From: Planctomycetota bacterium
GTDB taxonomy: Bacteria; Planctomycetota; Phycisphaerae; Sedimentisphaerales; Anaerohalosphaeraceae
Reading direction: 5' to 3'
Length of the DNA stretch: 35,420 nucleotides
NCBI GenBank assembly: GCA_016873215.1
Contig: VGXU01000026.1
Span: 1-35,420, forward strand
The first letter of the stretch is position 1, and the number at the start of each line of letters is the position of its first letter. Below are positions 7,178 through 14,659 of the stretch, piece by piece. The position numbers and the translations under genes were made by a program. The notes beneath the pieces are model-generated. The model saw nothing but the letters and a program-made list of their open reading frames with translations. It was not told the origin of the DNA and searched no databases.

Positions 7178-8080
7178 ATGAGCAAAACAAGAACAGTAAA
7201 AATGGTGTTTTGTGCAATGGTATTGCTGGCAAACTGTATGGGGATGGCGGCCGATGATGCTCCCGTGACTCCGGCGGTATCCGACGGACCTTCGCTGGGC
7301 TTCAATGTTTCGACGGCGTTTATGAGCAAGTATATCTGGCGCGGGCAGCTGCTCAACGACGACTATGTGATGCAGCCGTCCGTCGGCGCCAGTTACGGCG
7401 GTTTATCGGCATCCCTGTGGGGTAACGTCGATATGACTAATTATCACAGGCAGCGAGATGGAGGTGGAGTCAGCTATGGTCACAGTAATGAGTGGGAATT
7501 TACGGAATATGACTGGACGATTGGTTATGCCGACAAGATTCCGGGTTCCGATATCCTGAAGTATTCGGTTGGTGTGATTTATTATTATTTCCCGAGCGGT
7601 ACAGATGAGGGTATTTTGGCACATGATACGACAGAAGTTTACGCCGGTCTGGGGCTGGATACATTCTTAAGTCCCACTGTGACATTGTATCGTGATATCG
7701 ATGAATTTGATGGTACTTATGCCGCATTCAGCGTCAGTCATGCGATAGAGAAGATTTTTGAGTTGTCGCCGGATATGCCGGTGGGGATGACGGCTTCGGC
7801 CAGTGTCGGATGGGGCAGCGCATCTTACAATAAAGGCTACTGGGATTCTACTCAGACGTTCGAGAAGGGAAGTTCATTACAGGATTTAACGGTGTCGGTC
7901 GGTTTTCCGGTTGTTGTTATGGGCTGGACGGTAACACCGAGTGTGAACTATGTGACACTGCTGGATAGTGATATTCGCAAGACGGACGCATACTCGAATG
8001 GCAGTATAGCCGGACATTCTACGAATAAGACGTGCAGCGATTATTTTTTTACCGGTTTGACGCTTTCACGAAGTTTCTAA
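7178..8080 (+). CDS. Secreted outer-membrane beta-barrel protein (porin-like), first gene of the amt operon
   Basis: This 300-residue protein has a signal peptide (basic start, hydrophobic MVFCAMVLLANCMGMAA, cleavage likely after Ala24). The rest is rich in Gly, Ser, Tyr and alternating hydrophobic residues, and it ends in Phe (TLSRSF), as outer-membrane barrels usually do. The FNVSTAFMSKYIWRGQ stretch resembles the start of TorF/Gcw_chp-type putative porins, which is the best family guess. The start at 7178 is chosen because GGAG lies six bases upstream; an in-frame ATG 14 codons earlier has no such site. It is the first gene after a sigma-54 promoter and is followed 31 bp later by amt, so it may admit ammonium or a nitrogenous solute through the outer membrane. 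That role is inferred from position. Confidence 0.65.
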   Translation: MSKTRTVKMVFCAMVLLANCMGMAADDAPVTPAVSDGPSLGFNVSTAFMSKYIWRGQLLNDDYVMQPSVGASYGGLSASLWGNVDMTNYHRQRDGGGVSYGHSNEWEFTEYDWTIGYADKIPGSDILKYSVGVIYYYFPSGTDEGILAHDTTEVYAGLGLDTFLSPTVTLYRDIDEFDGTYAAFSVSHAIEKIFELSPDMPVGMTASASVGWGSASYNKGYWDSTQTFEKGSSLQDLTVSVGFPVVVMGWTVTPSVNYVTLLDSDIRKTDAYSNGSIAGHSTNKTCSDYFFTGLTLSRSF

Positions 8081-8111
8081 ACAGGCAAATTCAATAGAAA
8101 GGAAAGAATAT

Positions 8112-9533
8112 ATGGGACTGCGAAGAATAAACAAAAACGTTTTAGGATTGAGTATTTTGCTGTTCATGCTTTTGGGCGGGGCGGCGCTGGCAGATGAGGC
8201 CGCCCCCGCTGCGGCCGCTGAGGTGGTGATTAAGACCTCCGATCTTAAAGTTGGCATGGATACAATGTGGGTTATGCTGACTGCATTTCTGGTCTTTTTT
8301 ATGAATCTTGGTTTTGCAGCGGTGGAATCCGGATTTGCCCGTGCCAAAAACTGCGTGAACATCATGTCGAAGAATTTTGTTGTGTTCGCCGTATCATCGA
8401 TAGGTTTTTTGATCCTTGGATGGGGTTTGATGTTCGGCGATGGAAGCGGTTTGGTTGGGCTTAAAGGATTGTTCATGGCCAGCGGTGCGGATAACTCGCC
8501 CGCCACAGGCAGCGCTTATCAAGGGGTTTACTCTGCGATCTCCTGGACTGGAGTGCCATTCTGGGCCAAGTTCTTCTTCCAATTAGTGTTCTGCGGCACG
8601 GCAGCAACCATCGTATCGGGAGCGGTTGCCGAACGGATCAAATACCTGTCGTTTATTGTCTTTTCGTTTGTGATGGCGATGGTGATTTATCCGGTGGTGG
8701 GACACTGGGTCTGGGGCGGCGGCTGGCTGGCAAAAATGGGAATGTTCGATTTTGCCGGATCTACGGTAGTGCACTCTGTCGGGGGATGGGCGGCGCTGGC
8801 AGGGGTTATTATACTCGGTCCGCGAATCGGTAAATTCTCAAACGGTACAATCAAATCAATTCCAGGACATAACCTGTCTTTGGCGACTGTTGGAACATTT
8901 GTATTGTGGTTCGGATGGTTCGGGTTTAATCCCGGTTCAACCATGGCCGCCGATCCCGGTGCGATCAGTCATATTGCGGTAACAACCAATACGGCCGCTG
9001 CTGCGGCGATTTTCACTGCTACGCTTATGTCTTATCTGCTGCTGGGCAAACCTGACCTGGGTATGACATTGAACGGATGTCTTGCGGGGCTTGTGGCAAT
9101 TACGGCACCCTGTGCGTATGTCAGTGTCGGCAGTGCCCTGATTATCGGTTTAATCGCCGGCGCCCTGGTGGTACTGGCTGTGCTGATGTTTGACCGGCTG
9201 CGTCTGGATGACCCGGTGGGCGCCTTGTCCGTTCACCTTGTCAATGGTGTGTTTGGAACGATTTGTGTGGGTCTGTTTGCCCAGGATAAGATTACCGGAA
9301 CGGCCACCGGAAACGGATTGTTTTACGGCGGCGGTTTTGCCTTGCTCAAAGCTCAATTGGCGGCTGTTGTTACCGTAGGAATCTTTGTGTTCCTGATGTC
9401 GATTGTTGCATGGGTTGCCATAAAGGCAATTATGGGAGTGCGTGTATCACGTGAAGAAGAGCTTCGCGGCTTAGACATCGGCGAACATGGCAACGAAGCC
9501 TACAGTGGATTCCAAGTCTTCAGTACAATGTAA
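8112..9533 (+). CDS. amt: Ammonium transporter (Amt)
   Basis: This 473-residue inner-membrane Amt/MEP/Rh family protein conducts ammonium or ammonia across the membrane. A cleavable signal peptide is visible (residues 1-27, ending GGAALA before DEAAP), followed by eleven expected transmembrane helices. The pore twin histidines are H221 (DFAGSTVVHSVGG) and H375 (GALSVHLVNG). It is clearly diverged from the second Amt at 10201: HSVGGW replaces HINAGI around the first His and VHLVNG replaces VHGIGG around the second. The ribosome site is AAAGGAAAG, ending about six bases before ATG. It lies between the porin-like gene and a PII gene, which normally encodes its gatekeeper. Confidence 0.95.
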   Translation: MGLRRINKNVLGLSILLFMLLGGAALADEAAPAAAAEVVIKTSDLKVGMDTMWVMLTAFLVFFMNLGFAAVESGFARAKNCVNIMSKNFVVFAVSSIGFLILGWGLMFGDGSGLVGLKGLFMASGADNSPATGSAYQGVYSAISWTGVPFWAKFFFQLVFCGTAATIVSGAVAERIKYLSFIVFSFVMAMVIYPVVGHWVWGGGWLAKMGMFDFAGSTVVHSVGGWAALAGVIILGPRIGKFSNGTIKSIPGHNLSLATVGTFVLWFGWFGFNPGSTMAADPGAISHIAVTTNTAAAAAIFTATLMSYLLLGKPDLGMTLNGCLAGLVAITAPCAYVSVGSALIIGLIAGALVVLAVLMFDRLRLDDPVGALSVHLVNGVFGTICVGLFAQDKITGTATGNGLFYGGGFALLKAQLAAVVTVGIFVFLMSIVAWVAIKAIMGVRVSREEELRGLDIGEHGNEAYSGFQVFSTM

Positions 9534-9553
9534 TTTAATTGGAGAAAACGATT

Positions 9554-9895
9554 ATGAAACTGATTATTGCTTATATACAACCGCACAAACTGGAAGAAGT
9601 CAAAGCCGCTCTGGCCAAAGCCGAAGTGGGAAAGATGTCCGTGACGAACTCGCTGGGCTGCGGTGCCCAGATGGGCTATGAAGAAAGCTATCGCGGCGTC
9701 AAGTTCGAGGTGAATCTGCTCAAGAAAATACGTCTTGAGATCGCCGTCAACGAAAGTTTTGTTGACAAGACCGTAAATGCCATTATCTCGGCGGCACGGA
9801 CCGGTCAGATTGGCGACGGCAAGATATTTATTGTTGAACTTGCGGAGTGTATCCGCATTCGCACCGGCGAGAAAGGTTCCAACGCCATCGGCTGA
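9554..9895 (+). CDS. glnK: PII signal protein (GlnK/GlnB family) without Tyr51
   Basis: This 113-residue trimeric PII protein binds ATP/ADP and 2-oxoglutarate and usually blocks the Amt pore when nitrogen is ample. It has the family N-terminus [16 protein letters not shown], the B-loop [11 protein letters not shown] and the C-terminal [13 protein letters not shown]. The effector residues Gly37, Gln39 and Lys58 are present. In the T-loop ([14 protein letters not shown]) Tyr46 is kept, but position 51, the uridylylated Tyr in enterobacteria, is Phe; position 49 is Val, not the phosphorylated Ser of cyanobacteria. It should therefore signal by ligands only. The start at 9554 fits GGAG nine bases upstream. 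It follows amt by 20 bp. Confidence 0.95.
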   Translation: MKLIIAYIQPHKLEEVKAALAKAEVGKMSVTNSLGCGAQMGYEESYRGVKFEVNLLKKIRLEIAVNESFVDKTVNAIISAARTGQIGDGKIFIVELAECIRIRTGEKGSNAIG

Positions 9896-9922
9896 TAGGC
9901 TTTCCAAAAACAAGCAGTTGGA

Positions 9923-9967
9923 TTACAAAAACGTAGTCGATTCTTGTTTATATTACAAAAATGTAGG
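9923..9967. promoter_or_regulatory. Paired enhancer palindromes ahead of amt2 (pair C)
   Basis: TTACAAAAACGTAG (ACA at 9925) and TTACAAAAATGTAG (ACA at 9955) are exactly 30 bp apart. The first has one base off in its right half (CGT for TGT). The second ends 93 bp before the -24 element at 10057. The 30-bp spacing is shared with pairs B and D. Confidence 0.8.
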
Positions 9968-10055
9968 ATTTAAAAAGAAATGCGGTTTTGGAGATAGATT
10001 TGTATCTCTATTTCCTGCAAAAAGTTACGAATGCGTCAAGTTTCTTTGTGGTGTC

Positions 10056-10071
10056 TGGTATGGGCTTTGCT
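10056..10071 (+). promoter_or_regulatory. Sigma-54 promoter ahead of amt2
   Basis: TGGTATGGGCTTTGCT has GG at 10057-10058 and GC at 10069-10070 with a 10-base gap and fits the sigma-54 consensus. The expected start site is near 10081. That leaves a 120-base leader before amt2, which contains an intrinsic terminator. Confidence 0.85.
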
Positions 10072-10112
10072 ATACCTGTTCCGAAAGAAGCCTGATACAG
10101 AACGAATCAATG

Positions 10113-10150
10113 CCCTCGGCTTCGGTGCAAACGGAAGCCGGGGGTTTTTT
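10113..10150 (+). terminator. Intrinsic terminator inside the amt2 leader (possible attenuator or sRNA end)
   Basis: An 11-bp stem (CCCTCGGCTTC with GAAGCCGGGGG, one G-U pair) is followed directly by TTTTTT. It lies about 32-70 bases downstream of the predicted sigma-54 start and 51 bp before the amt2 start codon. Transcripts from that promoter should either stop here, giving an RNA of about 70 nt, or be allowed through by an unknown signal. It could also stop read-through from the preceding glnK operon. Confidence 0.8.
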
Positions 10151-10200
10151 AGTGTGACTCTGTTTTTAACAAAAGCATGAATTTTTTGGAGAACAGCAAA

Positions 10201-11535
10201 ATGAGAAAGAGAAATGTATGGTGGATTGCGCCGGCGATGCTGTTGTTGATGCTATCGACAGGCGTACTGGCGGACGAAGCAACTCCTGCTGCCGCGCCGA
10301 CTGCGAAGATTGATACCGGCGACACATCGTGGGTGCTGATCAGCTCGGCGATGGTGATGCTGATGACGCCGGGACTGGCATTCTTTTACGGCGGGCTGGT
10401 CCGCAGGAAGAACTACCTCAACGTCCTGATGCAATGTATGATTATCCTGGCCGTGCTGAGTATTCAGTGGGTGGTTATCGGCTATAGTCTGTCGTTTGCG
10501 CCGGGGAGCAAATGGATAGGCGGTCTGCAATGGATGATGCTTAAAGGTGTCGGGCTGGAACCCTACGCGGATTATTCCACGACGATTCCGCATCAAGCGT
10601 TTATGGTATTTCAAATGATGTTTGCGGTGATTACGCCGGCGCTGATTATCGGCGCGTTTGCCGAGCGAATGAAGTTTTCGGCGTTTCTGATTTTTACCGT
10701 GCTGTGGGCGACGTTTGTCTATGATCCGGTGGCGCACTGGGTCTGGGGTATGGGCGGCATTCTTCGGAATCTTGGCGCGCTGGATTTTGCCGGCGGTACG
10801 GTGGTGCATATTAATGCGGGCATCGCGGCGCTGGTGACCGCGCTGGTCATTGGCAAACGCAAAAGTGTTGACAAGCATCCGATTCCGCCGCATTCGCTGC
10901 CGTTCAGCGTTCTCGGCGCGGCATTGCTGTGGTTTGGCTGGTTTGGATTCAACGCCGGAAGCGCGTTGGGCGCCAACGGCATTGCGGTCAATGCTTTTGT
11001 GGTGACTCATACAGCGGCTGCGGCCGCGGCGCTGACCTGGGCTTTGATTGACTGGCGGATTCACGGGGCACCAACGATGCTGGGAACCATTTCCGGCGCG
11101 GTGGGCGGGCTGGTTGCGATTACACCTGCGGCGGGATTTGTCGGCGTGGGCAGCGCCATCATCATCGGTGTTATGGTCAGTGTCTTTTGTTTTCTCGCCG
11201 TCAGTTGGCTCAAACCGAGATTTGGATACGATGATTCGCTGGATGCGTTCGGCGTACATGGCATCGGCGGATTCTGGGGAGCATTGGCGACGGGGTTATT
11301 CGCGTCTAAAGCAATCAACCCCGCCGGGGCCGACGGGTTATTTTTCGGCAACCCCAAACAATTCGTGATTCAGCTTGCCGCATCGCTGGTGACTGTCGTG
11401 TATGCATTCATTATCACTCTGATTCTGTACAAGGTGGTGGACCTGTTTATCGGTGTTCGCGTCAGCGACAAAGAAGAGGCAATGGGCTTAGACGTGACAC
11501 AGCACAATGAACGTGCTTATACGGCGCTGGAATAA
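10201..11535 (+). CDS. amt: Ammonium transporter (AmtB type), second copy
   Basis: This 444-residue Amt channel is closer to the classic AmtB pattern. A signal peptide ends at about Ala24 (STGVLA before DEATP). AFFYGGLVRRKN, HWVWGMGG, DFAGGTVVHINAG (H203) and DAFGVHGIGG (H353) give the twin-His pore. The C-terminal tail (GVRVSDKEEAMGLDVTQHNERAY) is the segment that transmits the activation signal and contacts PII in this family. The start at 10201 is preferred because GGAG at 10188-10191 is nine bases upstream, while the ATG at 10177 has no ribosome site. It is paired with its own PII gene 35 bp downstream. Control should be by the sigma-54 promoter at 10056 and by the terminator in the leader. 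Confidence 0.95.
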   Translation: MRKRNVWWIAPAMLLLMLSTGVLADEATPAAAPTAKIDTGDTSWVLISSAMVMLMTPGLAFFYGGLVRRKNYLNVLMQCMIILAVLSIQWVVIGYSLSFAPGSKWIGGLQWMMLKGVGLEPYADYSTTIPHQAFMVFQMMFAVITPALIIGAFAERMKFSAFLIFTVLWATFVYDPVAHWVWGMGGILRNLGALDFAGGTVVHINAGIAALVTALVIGKRKSVDKHPIPPHSLPFSVLGAALLWFGWFGFNAGSALGANGIAVNAFVVTHTAAAAAALTWALIDWRIHGAPTMLGTISGAVGGLVAITPAAGFVGVGSAIIIGVMVSVFCFLAVSWLKPRFGYDDSLDAFGVHGIGGFWGALATGLFASKAINPAGADGLFFGNPKQFVIQLAASLVTVVYAFIITLILYKVVDLFIGVRVSDKEEAMGLDVTQHNERAYTALE

Positions 11536-11570
11536 TTTCTGAAATTGACCACTATACGGGAGATATAAAT

Positions 11571-11912
11571 ATGAAACTGGTTATAGCCATTATTCAGCCG
11601 CACCGGCTGGAAGAAGTTAAAGAAGCATTATACAAAGCGGAAGTCAATCTGATCACTGTATCCGAGGTCTTTGGACATGGTCGTCAGGGCGGCGTGACGG
11701 AAGTTTATCGCGGCTTTAAGGAAACGGGCAACCTGCTGCGGAAGATTCGTCTTGAGATTGCCGTCAATGATAGTTTTGTCGATCCGACCATCAAGGCGAT
11801 CACTCAGGGTGCCCGCACCGGCGAGATCGGCGACGGGAAAATTTTTGTCCTCGACCTGGAACAATGTGTTCGCATCCGCACCGGTGAAAAGGGAAGTGCT
11901 GCGATTGGATAA
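11571..11912 (+). CDS. glnK: PII signal protein (GlnK/GlnB family), second copy, without Tyr51
   Basis: This 113-residue PII protein has MKLVIAIIQPHRLEEV, a T-loop GRQGGVTEVYRGFKETGN, the B-loop TGEIGDGKIFVLDLEQ and the C-terminal [13 protein letters not shown]. Gly37, Gln39 and Lys58 for ATP/2-oxoglutarate binding are present. Position 51 is Glu, so the uridylylation site is absent here too; Tyr46 remains. The T-loop differs clearly from the first PII, so each may be matched to its own Amt. GGGAG lies eight bases before ATG. It is the last gene of the amt2 operon. Confidence 0.95.
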   Translation: MKLVIAIIQPHRLEEVKEALYKAEVNLITVSEVFGHGRQGGVTEVYRGFKETGNLLRKIRLEIAVNDSFVDPTIKAITQGARTGEIGDGKIFVLDLEQCVRIRTGEKGSAAIG

Positions 11913-11965
11913 CCCTGCTTTACAAGAGCGCGCGGGCCTAAACGGGCTAAAGAGCAGGATGATTC

Positions 11966-12010
11966 CTACAATTTTGTTTTTTGCGGAGTTGAAAAATACA
12001 ATTTTGTAGA
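11966..12010. promoter_or_regulatory. Paired enhancer palindromes ahead of glnN (pair D)
   Basis: CTACAATTTTGTTT (ACA at 11968) and ATACAATTTTGTAG (ACA at 11998) are exactly 30 bp apart. The second ends 92 bp before the -24 element at 12099, almost the same geometry as pair C ahead of amt2. Confidence 0.8.
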
Positions 12011-12017
12011 ATTTGTG

Positions 12018-12045
12018 CCTGTTCTGAAGACAGGTGCGGTTTTTG
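12018..12045 (+). terminator. Possible weak terminator after the second glnK
   Basis: A short stem CCTGTT/GACAGG with loop CTGAA is followed, after five bases, by a run of five T. It is the only terminator-like element between the second glnK and the glnN promoter. The stem is short and the gap before the T-run is poor, so this is tentative. Confidence 0.3.
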
Positions 12046-12097
12046 TAACTCGTTTATTTTGAATAAGATACGGTTGTTAATATGGAAATTTTCGTAT

Positions 12098-12113
12098 TGG
12101 CACGTGGTTTGCG
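12098..12113 (+). promoter_or_regulatory. Sigma-54 promoter of glnN
   Basis: TGGCACGTGGTTTGCG matches the sigma-54 consensus TGGCACG-N4-TTGC perfectly, with GG at 12099-12100 and GC at 12111-12112. The expected start near 12124 leaves a leader of about 390 bases before glnN. Confidence 0.9.
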
Positions 12114-12123
12114 AATAAGTTTA

Positions 12124-12345
12124 TACAACTGAAGTTAAGTGAAAATGAAGAACCCAAAAATGACGACAACCGGGGGGTTACGGGTTGACCTGTTGGAAAA
12201 AGGTGCGGTAGGGACAACAGGAGTTGTCCAGGCAGGTTCATCCGAGATCAAGTCGCTTATTTGGGATACCTTGCCGAATAACGGCGTTTTTGGTGTTCTT
12301 CATGCGGGCCGGCTTCGGCGCTCGTCGGGGCCGGCTCTTAATTGA
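12124..12345 (+). promoter_or_regulatory. Structured leader of the sigma-54 glnN transcript
   Basis: CAACAGG (12215-12221) can pair with CCTGTTG at 12189-12195. The overlapping GGACAAC (12212-12218) can instead pair with GTTGTCC at 12223-12229 (7 bp, 4-base loop). The two hairpins exclude each other. Further down, a GC-rich hairpin is built on GCCGGC at 12308-12313 and 12330-12335, followed by TCTTAATT, which is too weak for a standard terminator. A 66-68 codon open frame also runs from 12139/12145 to 12345 but has a weak ribosome site and no recognisable product. Switch-like structures upstream of glnN suggest RNA-level control; a known riboswitch class was not recognised. Confidence 0.45.
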
Positions 12346-12399
12346 AGCATGGAAAAGTCGTGTATTACGGATACGTTTTCTCAGTTGGAATGCGCTTGC

Positions 12400-12427
12400 T
12401 TGACTTGCTTGGTGTGAAGACTATAAT
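12400..12427 (+). promoter_or_regulatory. Second, sigma-70-type promoter of glnN
   Basis: TTGACT (12400-12405) and a perfect TATAAT (12422-12427) are separated by 16 bp. Transcription would start near 12434, about 82 bases before glnN. The start lies at a stem GCTGCC (12432-12437)/GGCAGC (12471-12476). It gives glnN basal expression independent of the sigma-54 promoter. Confidence 0.75.
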
Positions 12428-12515
12428 AGGTGCTGCCGGTAAAGGCGATAAACATCAATAAATCTCCTGGGGCAGCGAAAAATAAAGAGACCGATATTTT
12501 TATGGAGATGCAGTA

Positions 12516-14621
12516 ATGGAGACACCAAAATGTACATCTGAAATTTTTGGAATTAATGTGTTTAATGACGCTCTAATGCGAGAGAGGCTTCCGAAGAATA
12601 TCTATAAAGCATTTGTTTCCGCTCGCAAGGGGCATCAGGAAATGACGCTGTCGGTGGCGGATGTTATCGCTAACGCGATGAAGGACTGGGCGATTGAGAA
12701 GGGCGCAACGCATTATTGCCACTGGTTCCAACCGATGACGGGCCTGACGGCGGAAAAACACGATGCGTTTATTAATCCCACGCCGGATGGAAAAACCATT
12801 CTCGAGTTCAGCGGCAAGGAACTGATCAAAGGCGAGCCGGATGCATCGTCATTTCCATCGGGCGGCCTGCGTGCCACGTTTGAAGCCCGCGGTTATACGG
12901 CATGGGATATTACATCGCCGGCGTTTGTTCGAGAGAACGGCAAGAATATCATCCTTTACATTCCGTCGGCATTCTGCAGTTATACGGGCGTGGCACTGGA
13001 CAAGAAAACGCCGTTGCTGCGTTCAATGGAAGCCCTGAGCAAACAGGCGGTTCGTGTGTTGAAGGCGTTGGGAAATACCAGCGTTAGCGCGGTGGCGGCA
13101 ACGCTGGGCCCTGAGCAGGAGTATTTCCTGGTGGACCGGAAATTTTTTGATAAGCGGCTGGATCTGCTGCTGGCCGGTCGGACGCTGTGTGGCGCTCCGT
13201 CGCCCCGCGGACAGGAGATGGAAGACCATTACTTCGGTTCGCTGCACGAGCGTGTAGCAAACTTTATGAACGAGGTCAATGTCGAACTGTGGAAGCTCGG
13301 CGTTTCCGCCAAGACGCAGCACAATGAAGTTTCCCCGGCGCAGTATGAACTGGCTCCGGTTTTTGCCACCGTTAACGTCGCGACGGACCATAATCAATTG
13401 ACGATGGATGCGATGCAAAAAATTGCGTTGCGGCATGGGTTTGTCTGTCTGCTGCACGAAAAGCCGTTTGCCGGTGTTAACGGTTCCGGCAAGCACAATA
13501 ACTGGAGTATGTGCACCGATACGGGCATCAATCTGCTGGATCCGGGCAATACGCCGCATGACAATATGGTGTTCCTTGTTTTCCTGTGTGCGGTGATTCG
13601 CGCGGTTGATAAATACGCCGGGATACTGCGGGCATCCGTTGCCACGCCTGCCAACGACCATCGGCTGGGTGCCAATGAAGCACCGCCGGCGATTGTGTCG
13701 ATATTCCTGGGTGAACAATTGACCGACATCTTTGAGCAACTTGCCAGCGGCAAAGCCAAAAGCAGCAAGCAGGGCGGTGAAATGAAAGTCGGCGTCACGA
13801 CGCTTCCGCCGCTGCCCAAGGACAGTACCGACCGCAACCGGACCAGCCCGTTTGCCTTTACCGGCAACAAATTTGAATTCCGGATGGTGGGTTCGTCGCA
13901 ATCCACGGCAGGGCCGATGTTTGTGCTTAATACCATTGTAGCGGACATTCTGTCGGAAGTCGCCGATGAGCTTGAAAAAAGCAAGAATATCAATGCCGAT
14001 ACCCAAAAACTGCTGCAACGGATCGTCAAAGAACACGCACGGATTATCTATAACGGCGACAACTATGTCGAAGAGTGGGCCAAAGAAGCTGAAAAACGAG
14101 GTTTGCCAAATGTCCGTTCCAGTGTAGATTCCATTCTTACTATTTATAGCCCTGAACATATTAAGCTGTTCAGCAAGCACAATGTGCTCAGCAAGGTGGA
14201 ACTGCACGCCCGGATGGAAATACTGCTGGAGAACTATGCCAAGACCCTCAACATTGAAGCCAAGACGATGCTCCAGATGGGCCGGCGTCAAATTTTGCCT
14301 GCGGCGATAGCATTTGCCGGTAAAGTGGCCTGCGCGATGAACAGCATGACCACAGCCGGTGTAAAGCCCGAGGCACAAAAGGCATTACTAAAGAAAGCCA
14401 ACGACCTGATTGCAGAACTGAGCGAGGTGCTGAATGTGCTGCAGGTTGCCGTGGCTAAGGCGAAAGAGACGGACAAGGCCGACAAGAAGGCCGACGCCTA
14501 CCGGGACAAAGTCGTTCCGGCGATGGTGGAAGTCCGCCGGGTCGCCGATGAACTGGAAACAATTGTGGATGCCGAGTTGTGGCCGATGCCGACATACGCC
14601 CAAATGCTGTTTATCCGGTAA
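12516..14621 (+). CDS. glnN: Glutamine synthetase type III
   Basis: This 701-residue enzyme makes glutamine from glutamate, ammonium and ATP. The length and motifs identify the large GlnN/GSIII class rather than the 450-residue GlnA. These are THYCHWFQPMTGLTAEKHDAF near the N-terminus, the metal-binding GPEQEYFLVD and NEVSPAQYELAPVF, KPFAGVNGSGKHNNWS, ANDHRLGANEAPPAIVS, and NRTSPFAFTGNKFEFRMVGSS. GSIII enzymes are not controlled by adenylylation as GlnA is, so control is expected mainly at transcription, matching the sigma-54 and sigma-70 promoters upstream. GGAG at 12504-12507 is eight bases before ATG. It is a single-gene unit closed by a terminator. Its glutamine feeds the operon that follows. 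Confidence 0.97.
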   Translation: METPKCTSEIFGINVFNDALMRERLPKNIYKAFVSARKGHQEMTLSVADVIANAMKDWAIEKGATHYCHWFQPMTGLTAEKHDAFINPTPDGKTILEFSGKELIKGEPDASSFPSGGLRATFEARGYTAWDITSPAFVRENGKNIILYIPSAFCSYTGVALDKKTPLLRSMEALSKQAVRVLKALGNTSVSAVAATLGPEQEYFLVDRKFFDKRLDLLLAGRTLCGAPSPRGQEMEDHYFGSLHERVANFMNEVNVELWKLGVSAKTQHNEVSPAQYELAPVFATVNVATDHNQLTMDAMQKIALRHGFVCLLHEKPFAGVNGSGKHNNWSMCTDTGINLLDPGNTPHDNMVFLVFLCAVIRAVDKYAGILRASVATPANDHRLGANEAPPAIVSIFLGEQLTDIFEQLASGKAKSSKQGGEMKVGVTTLPPLPKDSTDRNRTSPFAFTGNKFEFRMVGSSQSTAGPMFVLNTIVADILSEVADELEKSKNINADTQKLLQRIVKEHARIIYNGDNYVEEWAKEAEKRGLPNVRSSVDSILTIYSPEHIKLFSKHNVLSKVELHARMEILLENYAKTLNIEAKTMLQMGRRQILPAAIAFAGKVACAMNSMTTAGVKPEAQKALLKKANDLIAELSEVLNVLQVAVAKAKETDKADKKADAYRDKVVPAMVEVRRVADELETIVDAELWPMPTYAQMLFIR

Positions 14622-14659
14622 GCGGTTGGCGATATAAAATTCCAACAATTAAAGGACTT

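Noticed and set aside
9777-10157. 126-codon + frame running from glnK into the amt2 leader
   Set aside because: It starts inside glnK in another frame and crosses the paired palindromes, the sigma-54 promoter and the terminator. These explain the sequence better.
5378-12113. Nitrogen fixation (nif) cluster, because of the NifA-like activator
   Set aside because: There are no nitrogenase or cofactor genes in the window and the targets are ammonium uptake and assimilation genes. The palindromes do not match the NifA site TGT-N10-ACA.
12139-12345. 68-codon open frame in the glnN leader
   Set aside because: It has a GTG start or an ATG two codons later, a weak ribosome site and no recognisable protein. 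The same stretch is rich in inverted repeats, so an RNA role fits better. It is noted in the leader entry but not called as a gene.
12124-12515. Known glutamine riboswitch ahead of glnN
   Set aside because: I could not find the conserved core I associate with the glnA-type glutamine riboswitch, so only a generic structured leader is claimed.
13023-14378. 451-codon open frame on the - strand inside glnN
   Set aside because: It is antisense to a fully conserved glutamine synthetase, has no family resemblance and reflects codon bias of the true gene. Similar long antisense frames in carB (23493-24920) and gltB (14972-16045) were dropped for the same reason.
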